From Gemmatimonadota bacterium (lineage in GTDB: Bacteria; Gemmatimonadota; Gemmatimonadetes; Longimicrobiales; Gaopeijiaceae), in contig JBBEBG010000029.1 in the NCBI GenBank assembly GCA_040882465.1, positions 22,759 to 86,758 on the forward strand: a DNA stretch of 64,000 nucleotides, given 5' to 3'. Numbering within the stretch: position 1 is the stretch's first letter; each line of letters begins with the position of its first letter. Shown piece after piece: positions 60,501 through 64,000 of this stretch. The notes beneath the pieces were generated by a model. The model was given only the letters and a program-made list of their open reading frames with translations. It ran no database searches and was not told the origin of the DNA. Both the position numbers and the translations under genes were made by a program.

Positions 60501-60764
60501 TTCGGCTTCCAGACCGAGCGAGCGGGCCAGCTCCACCGCCTCCTTCGGGTCGAGAACGCCACGCGCGATCCGGACCAGGACCCGGTCCACGATTTCTCCG
60601 GCCGCCTTCCGCGTGAAAGTCGAAGCCAGGATCTCCTGTGGAGGGACGCCCTCGCGAAGGAGGCCGATCAGCCGGGAGGAGAGCTGGTAGGTCTTTCCCG
60701 AACCCGCCGAAGCAAGGACGAGCTCTCTCGCACCCTGGGACCGGTCCTGGTCAGGGGGCGCCAT
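57564..60764 (-). CDS. addA: AddA-like helicase-nuclease (UvrD superfamily)
   Basis: The protein has 1066 residues from ATG 60764, which has GGAGG seven bases upstream. Helicase motifs are LVLASAGSGKTYQLSSRL (Lys24), LDEFQDTSNAQW (motif II), VFLVGDPKQSIYSWRGGEP (motif III), VMTIHKAKGLEFDAVVLPE (motif V) and TLYVALTRARHALYIVV (motif VI). The C-terminal PD-(D/E)XK nuclease has VAVDWKTD at 1002-1009. With the partner gene it forms an AddAB/RecBCD-like machine that resects DNA ends and loads RecA. It overlaps the partner by 14 bases. Confidence 0.92.
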   Translation of the reverse strand: MAPPDQDRSQGARELVLASAGSGKTYQLSSRLIGLLREGVPPQEILASTFTRKAAGEIVDRVLVRIARGVLDPKEAVELARSLGLEAEGEEAGPRAWGELLARTVREMHRLQVHTLDAFFHRVAHSFAQELGLPQRWEVAAEPDRERLRTRAIEAALLELDPEVLIELVRLVSRGGADRDVHRLLSDGVAALYRLYKELDPTVDDPWGFAGGAGSFGTASDNELDDLGDALEGAVLPGTKAGAEDKRWVTAREKGVALLRARDLGGFLTGGLGGAILGGTGEFNGKAIPGDILALGKPLLRIARARLGVHFHRRVAALGRFLPEYDRRLRRILKEEAIYDFEDLTYSLMEGGGLGRREELFYRLDARIRHVLLDEFQDTSNAQWAALEPLVGEILAAPEEGRAVFLVGDPKQSIYSWRGGEPRLLDLVAERYGLELSSVALNWRSSQVVLDTVNRVFDGVSESPILHEDPEVAERWARAFHAHSAKKDLPGYVRIEAGADDRTSGSRAARVALLDRGAALTQKIHEDAPGATIGVLMRTNRAAAYTIARLRRMGVEASEEGGVPVADSEPVLALLALLRMADHPGDKISRYVVARTPVGALVGMAPDAWPSGREAERIAHAVRTRLLEEGYGTVVSAWTRALSDAAPARDRSRLRQLAELAFEWDRRATLRPSDFVRHVEAARAEDPATAAIRVMTIHKAKGLEFDAVVLPELDGVALAGDVREPFLPFRAGGAGPVQRVFPTVPKALRPLFPEMAGAIAQAREREVRDGLSTLYVALTRARHALYIVVKPASARTTARTAARLLAATLWPGRGTGPAEILWEDGVADWWSDTRLEGQLLRPFVSAHARAREARPAAIGLAAGARRRLLPRRAPSELEGGEIVRLEDLLRPASRLSREEGTAVHAWLEAIGWREDGLPERTALLALAAERSPRLGDASALLDHFLKWIARPEVAALLRRASYPSGTTVEREVSFIARDGPRLLQGVVDRLVRIPEAGGPRLVAVDWKTDALDPADASALEARAAYYRPQIEAYLRALAAGERLPKEKVRGLLVFLRPGVVREISLS

Positions 60765-63639
60765 CGTCGCCCTCCTCATCCAACCGGAGGACGCCACCCC
60801 CGATCACCACCGAAAGTGGATCGCCGACCCGGATCGCCGAGCTCTCGCGCGCGAAGACGAAGCGGTTCTTCCGGAGGAGCCGCACCGCGGCGCGTGCGAC
60901 TTCTTCCGCTTCCTCGAGCTCCGTCGAGGACCATTCCGCGAGGCGCGCCCCCACTTCCTCCGGGTCCTGCGCAAGCAGGATGTACCCGACGCGGACATCG
61001 GCCTGCGCGTCCCGAGGTACGAGGGAACCCCCGCCTTCGGCTTGCAGCGCGGGAACGAGACGACGGTAGAGAGGAAGCTGGAGGTCGACCCACCGCTTCG
61101 CGCCAGCCGACCCGACCCGATGCGCCGCGTCGGGATCGAGTCCCCCCTCCCCGGTTTTGTAGTCGAGAACACACCACTCCCCGGTCCGCTGGTTACGATC
61201 CACTCGGTCCACCTTTCCCAAGAGCAGAATCGGCTCTCCATCCACCGGGAAGGCGACCCCGTCCCCGGCGGGCACCGCTTCCGCACGCTCGATCCGCCAC
61301 CCCTCTCTCACCCACCCCGCTTGCCACCGGGCGAATCCGGCGAGGCGAGCGCGAAGCTGTTCGACCTGGATTCGTACTGCGGGGAGAGCGTCTCCGCCGA
61401 ATCGGAGTCTCGCTGCGCGGTCGAGAAGAGCGTCGAGGGTCGCGCGGACCTTCGCGGGGTCCTCGGAACTAGCCTCCGACGTATCTGCGAACTCCTCCAG
61501 AACCTTGTGCGCGAGGCCTCCGAATCCCGCTCCGTCGAGCTCGCGCGCACGGTCGTCCTTCGGCTCGAGGCCGAGCACGCGATCGAGGGCATAGCGATAC
61601 GGATCCGCCAGGATGAGTCGGAAGTCCGTCACACGAATCGAGGGCGGGGGTGCCGGCGCGGAGAGTATGGGTTCCGGAGGAAGTGCGAAGGTGGAGGGAG
61701 CCGGGGGATCTCCGGCTCGAGCCGGCGCGGGCGACGGTGGCGCCCCGAACTCTTCCTTCGGGTTTTTCTCCGCCTCGAGGAAGGCGAGGATGCGGCGGGC
61801 GACGGTTTCCGCGTCTTCGGCGAGAAGGAGCCGAGAAAGACGGAGTGGATTTCCCGAGGCATCCCGCCGTCCGGAGACGATGAGAAGGTGCGCGCGGGTC
61901 GCCAGAATCGTGCGGAGGTGGAAGAGGTCGCGTGCCCACCGCCCCTCATTGTCGAGGAGCCCGATCGCCTGGCGAATCCCGTGCGGAAGGAAGGGATCGG
62001 CGCTCACGGAATCGGGGAGATGCGGCTCGTTCGCGCCGGTGAGAAAAAGCGCGGGTGCGTCGTCCAGGGGAAGTTCGAGCCACCCCAGAAGCTCGATGGC
62101 ACCCACGTCCTGCTCCGGCGGCACCATGGCTCCGCGGAGCTCATCCAGCGCGAAACGAAGTGCCCGGTCTCCAGAGACGCGGCGATCGAGGGCCGAGGGA
62201 AGGGACGCGAGCTCTTCCAGCACCCGACCCAGCGCTTCCGCGAGCTCGACCAGCGCCCTTCCGCCTGGGGCATGCCTGTGGACTGGCTCCCCGCCCATGA
62301 GCGCGAGAAAGAGTTCGCCGATCTTGGGCCCCCACGCGGAAAGTGGAGCGGAACGCCGAAGAGGTTCGAGGAGTCCGTCGAGCGCGTCGCGCATCTCCCG
62401 CATCCGGGGCGCCAGGGGAAGAGACTCCTTCTCCCCTCCGCTCGGAGGCATCCCGTGAGCGGAGAGCCGAAGCGGGAGATGCAGCTCGCGGTAGTCGTCC
62501 AGGGTCGCCGGAAGAGAATCGGGGGGGTCGGCCACCCGCCTCCGGAGCCACGCCTCGAGCTGCGGGTGGCGGAGGATTCCCGCGAAGCGGTCGAACTCGC
62601 GCGATTCGAGGTAGCCCGCGATGCCTTCGAGGAGCCGGAACCCCGGCGTCCTTTCGATCGGACTTCCGCGCGCGTCGCGCACGGCGATTCCGGCCTCACC
62701 GAGGCTCTCCACCAAGAAGGGAGCGACTTCCGGGTCGGGCACACCGACGACCGCGTCCTCTGCCGCAATGAGGCTGCCCAGCCCTTCAAGCTTCGCGAGC
62801 ACCGCATCGGCCTGTGCCTCGGGACCCGGGGCGACCTGGATGAGGCGCTCCTCCAGCCCGCCCATTTCTGTTGCCCAAGCATCGGGAAGCACGCACCCGA
62901 GCTCGTCGAAATGGCCGGAGAGCGAGGCGGGCGCCGCGACAAGGATCTCGACACTTCTTTCCCCCGCGGCCGCCGTCAGGAAGGCCCGGGTCACCGGAAG
63001 AAGATCGGGAGCGCCGACGACCCAGAGGTCGCCGTGCGGCACGACACTTCCGGAGGAGAGGGTCTCCCGCCGCGCCGATTCCCGGTCTCGGAATCCGATC
63101 TCGCCGAGGAGCCGGCGGTAGCGCGCCTGAATATCCGCAAGAATCGTCCACCGCTCTTCGTCGCTGAAGAAGAGCTGGTTGCGACAGATCGCGGCAACGT
63201 CGCCGAAATCCTTCGCGGAGGCGCCGACCTCCGCGTGAAGAGTCTGGAGGGTCCCCGCGAGCGCCAGCGCACCGCTTCCCAGCTCCTCGTCGGAAAGATT
63301 CGGAAAGAGGGCCTCCAGGCTGGACCGCGGCATCCCTTGGAGGGCGTGACTCCAAGCGATCCTATCCAACACGCTCCCGGGCTGGGGGAGCGGGGGGCGA
63401 TATAGGAGCTCCGGGAGCGATCCGACGAGGGAGATTCGCGGCGGGCGAAGCGGCCGCCCCGCCGCTTCAGATCGCTCGAGGAGGAGCTCCGTCAGGCGGC
63501 GTCCGGCTCGGGCCCCGGGGAGAACCACGATGCATCCGGAAAGATCGGCGGGTCCCTCGGGGGCGATCTCTCCGAGAAGGAGATCCGCGGCGCTGTGGAG
63601 CGCGGGACGATCCCAGCCGAGGAATCTGCGCTTCACCAT
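60751..63639 (-). CDS. addB: AddB-like nuclease subunit (PD-(D/E)XK family)
   Basis: The protein has 962 residues. The N-terminus IVVLPGARAGRRLTELLLE replaces a Walker A motif, so it is probably an inactive helicase as in RecC/AddB relatives. A middle helicase-like region includes ALFLTGANEPHLPDSVSADP. The C-terminal nuclease has FGGLAHKVLEEF, GKVDRVDRN and VLDYKTG (824-830), then WVDLQLPLYRRL. The four-cysteine Fe-S staple of classical AddB nucleases is not visible. It is the upstream partner of addA. Confidence 0.85.
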   Translation of the reverse strand: MVKRRFLGWDRPALHSAADLLLGEIAPEGPADLSGCIVVLPGARAGRRLTELLLERSEAAGRPLRPPRISLVGSLPELLYRPPLPQPGSVLDRIAWSHALQGMPRSSLEALFPNLSDEELGSGALALAGTLQTLHAEVGASAKDFGDVAAICRNQLFFSDEERWTILADIQARYRRLLGEIGFRDRESARRETLSSGSVVPHGDLWVVGAPDLLPVTRAFLTAAAGERSVEILVAAPASLSGHFDELGCVLPDAWATEMGGLEERLIQVAPGPEAQADAVLAKLEGLGSLIAAEDAVVGVPDPEVAPFLVESLGEAGIAVRDARGSPIERTPGFRLLEGIAGYLESREFDRFAGILRHPQLEAWLRRRVADPPDSLPATLDDYRELHLPLRLSAHGMPPSGGEKESLPLAPRMREMRDALDGLLEPLRRSAPLSAWGPKIGELFLALMGGEPVHRHAPGGRALVELAEALGRVLEELASLPSALDRRVSGDRALRFALDELRGAMVPPEQDVGAIELLGWLELPLDDAPALFLTGANEPHLPDSVSADPFLPHGIRQAIGLLDNEGRWARDLFHLRTILATRAHLLIVSGRRDASGNPLRLSRLLLAEDAETVARRILAFLEAEKNPKEEFGAPPSPAPARAGDPPAPSTFALPPEPILSAPAPPPSIRVTDFRLILADPYRYALDRVLGLEPKDDRARELDGAGFGGLAHKVLEEFADTSEASSEDPAKVRATLDALLDRAARLRFGGDALPAVRIQVEQLRARLAGFARWQAGWVREGWRIERAEAVPAGDGVAFPVDGEPILLLGKVDRVDRNQRTGEWCVLDYKTGEGGLDPDAAHRVGSAGAKRWVDLQLPLYRRLVPALQAEGGGSLVPRDAQADVRVGYILLAQDPEEVGARLAEWSSTELEEAEEVARAAVRLLRKNRFVFARESSAIRVGDPLSVVIGGGVLRLDEEGDDGAP

Positions 63640-63742
63640 CGATTCCTCCCCTCCACCTGGATCCGCGATCCCTCTCTCCGCACGCCCTTTCTTCCGCTAA
63701 GTTCGGCACTGCGATTCGAACCTCTCAGCCGCCGAGGATCCC

Positions 63743-64000
63743 ATGCAAAACCTGGTCATCCGCCTCTTCGTGAACGCAGTGGCCCTCTGGGTCGCGGCTC
63801 AACTGGTCTCGGGGATCCAACTCACCGGCGACTTCTGGCCGATCATTCTCGTGGCCGCGGTCTTCGGGCTCGTGAATGCGCTCATCAAGCCGGTCGCGCT
63901 TCTCCTCTCGCTCCCCTTCCTGATCATCACTCTCGGGCTCTTCACCATCGTCATCAACGCCCTGATGCTCATGCTCACCGCCGCGATCGTGGACGCGCTC
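63743..64000 (+). CDS. Phage-holin-family (PF04020-type) small membrane protein, 3' end beyond window
   Basis: The 86 residues seen begin MQNLVIRLFVNAVALWVAAQ and contain hydrophobic helices at about 8-22, 33-50, 52-72 and 70-85, with the family word GLVNALIKPV. It runs off the window without a stop, and the family is normally about 110-125 residues. These proteins are chromosomally encoded four-helix membrane proteins called holin-like by homology. There is no phage context here. Divergent from addB across a 103-base gap. Confidence 0.8.
   Translation, partial: MQNLVIRLFVNAVALWVAAQLVSGIQLTGDFWPIILVAAVFGLVNALIKPVALLLSLPFLIITLGLFTIVINALMLMLTAAIVDAL

Noticed and set aside
57936..63405. Plus-strand open frames of 563 and 787 codons opposite addA and addB
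   Set aside because: Antisense shadows; the minus-strand frames contain all helicase and nuclease motifs.
63700..63742. gattcgaacc, resembling a tRNA T-loop on the minus strand
   Set aside because: The flanking bases do not form a five-base-pair T stem, and no acceptor or anticodon arm can be drawn.
63743..64000. Holin-family protein as evidence of a prophage
   Set aside because: Members of this family are common isolated chromosomal membrane proteins and no other phage gene is present.
1..64000. CRISPR arrays, insertion sequences, rRNA genes, riboswitches
   Set aside because: No evenly spaced direct repeats with spacers, transposase frames with terminal repeats, rRNA-like sequence or recognisable riboswitch core were seen on reading both strands.

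Overview
The window is GC-rich, gene-dense bacterial chromosome with frequent 4-bp start/stop overlaps and many GTG/TTG starts. Its gene content is that of a diderm: a PilQ secretin, several lipoprotein signals, a TonB-plug protein and an AddAB-type recombination pair. Together with an M15-like LysM protein and a plug-only TonB protein, the gene set suggests a Gemmatimonadota-like environmental lineage. That placement is an inference from gene content, not from a phylogeny.

Bases 1-10207 read on the plus strand. An HtrA-type PDZ protease tail ends at an unusual G/C homopolymer hairpin. It is followed by tRNA-Leu(UAG), a protein quality-control operon (tig, clpP, clpX, lon, engB, a small lipoprotein), and a secreted beta-helix gene that is split and appears to have lost its middle.

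Bases 10256-23543 read on the minus strand and carry housekeeping genes. From upstream to downstream these are aroC, aroK, topA, trmFO, xerC, hslV, hslU, argF, gcvT, a moaB/mog-like gene and a sigma-54 activator. The topA-trmFO-xerC-hslV-hslU order is the one known from Firmicutes (topA-gid-codV-clpQ-clpY).

Bases 23664-47141 form a type IV pilus island of about 23 kb, all on the minus strand. Read downstream, it holds an orphan histidine (DHp) protein, PilS/PilR, a GT2 glycosyltransferase, a pilin with a good sigma-54 promoter, a second pilin, and a second histidine kinase/sigma-54 activator pair. Then come two successive minor-pilin operons with the same order (FimT-PilV-PilW-PilX), then pilMNOPQ. 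The operon ends in a 1345-residue lipoprotein with Ig-like repeats, three evenly spaced RGD motifs and a beta-propeller-like C-terminus. No pilB, pilT, pilC or pilD is present, so the motor and prepilin peptidase must lie elsewhere. The large lipoprotein is the most interesting object: by position and architecture it could do the job of PilY1, which is otherwise missing.

Bases 47174-64000 are mixed. They hold a LysM/M15-like secreted protein, superoxide dismutase, a Na+/alanine symporter, a fatty-acid desaturase, infA, a small Cys-rich membrane protein, phosphatidylserine decarboxylase overlapping a beta-CASP metallo-beta-lactamase, a plug-only TonB protein, an M28 peptidase, addB/addA and the start of a phage-holin-family membrane protein. 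I saw no insertion sequence, integrase of mobile type, rRNA or CRISPR array.
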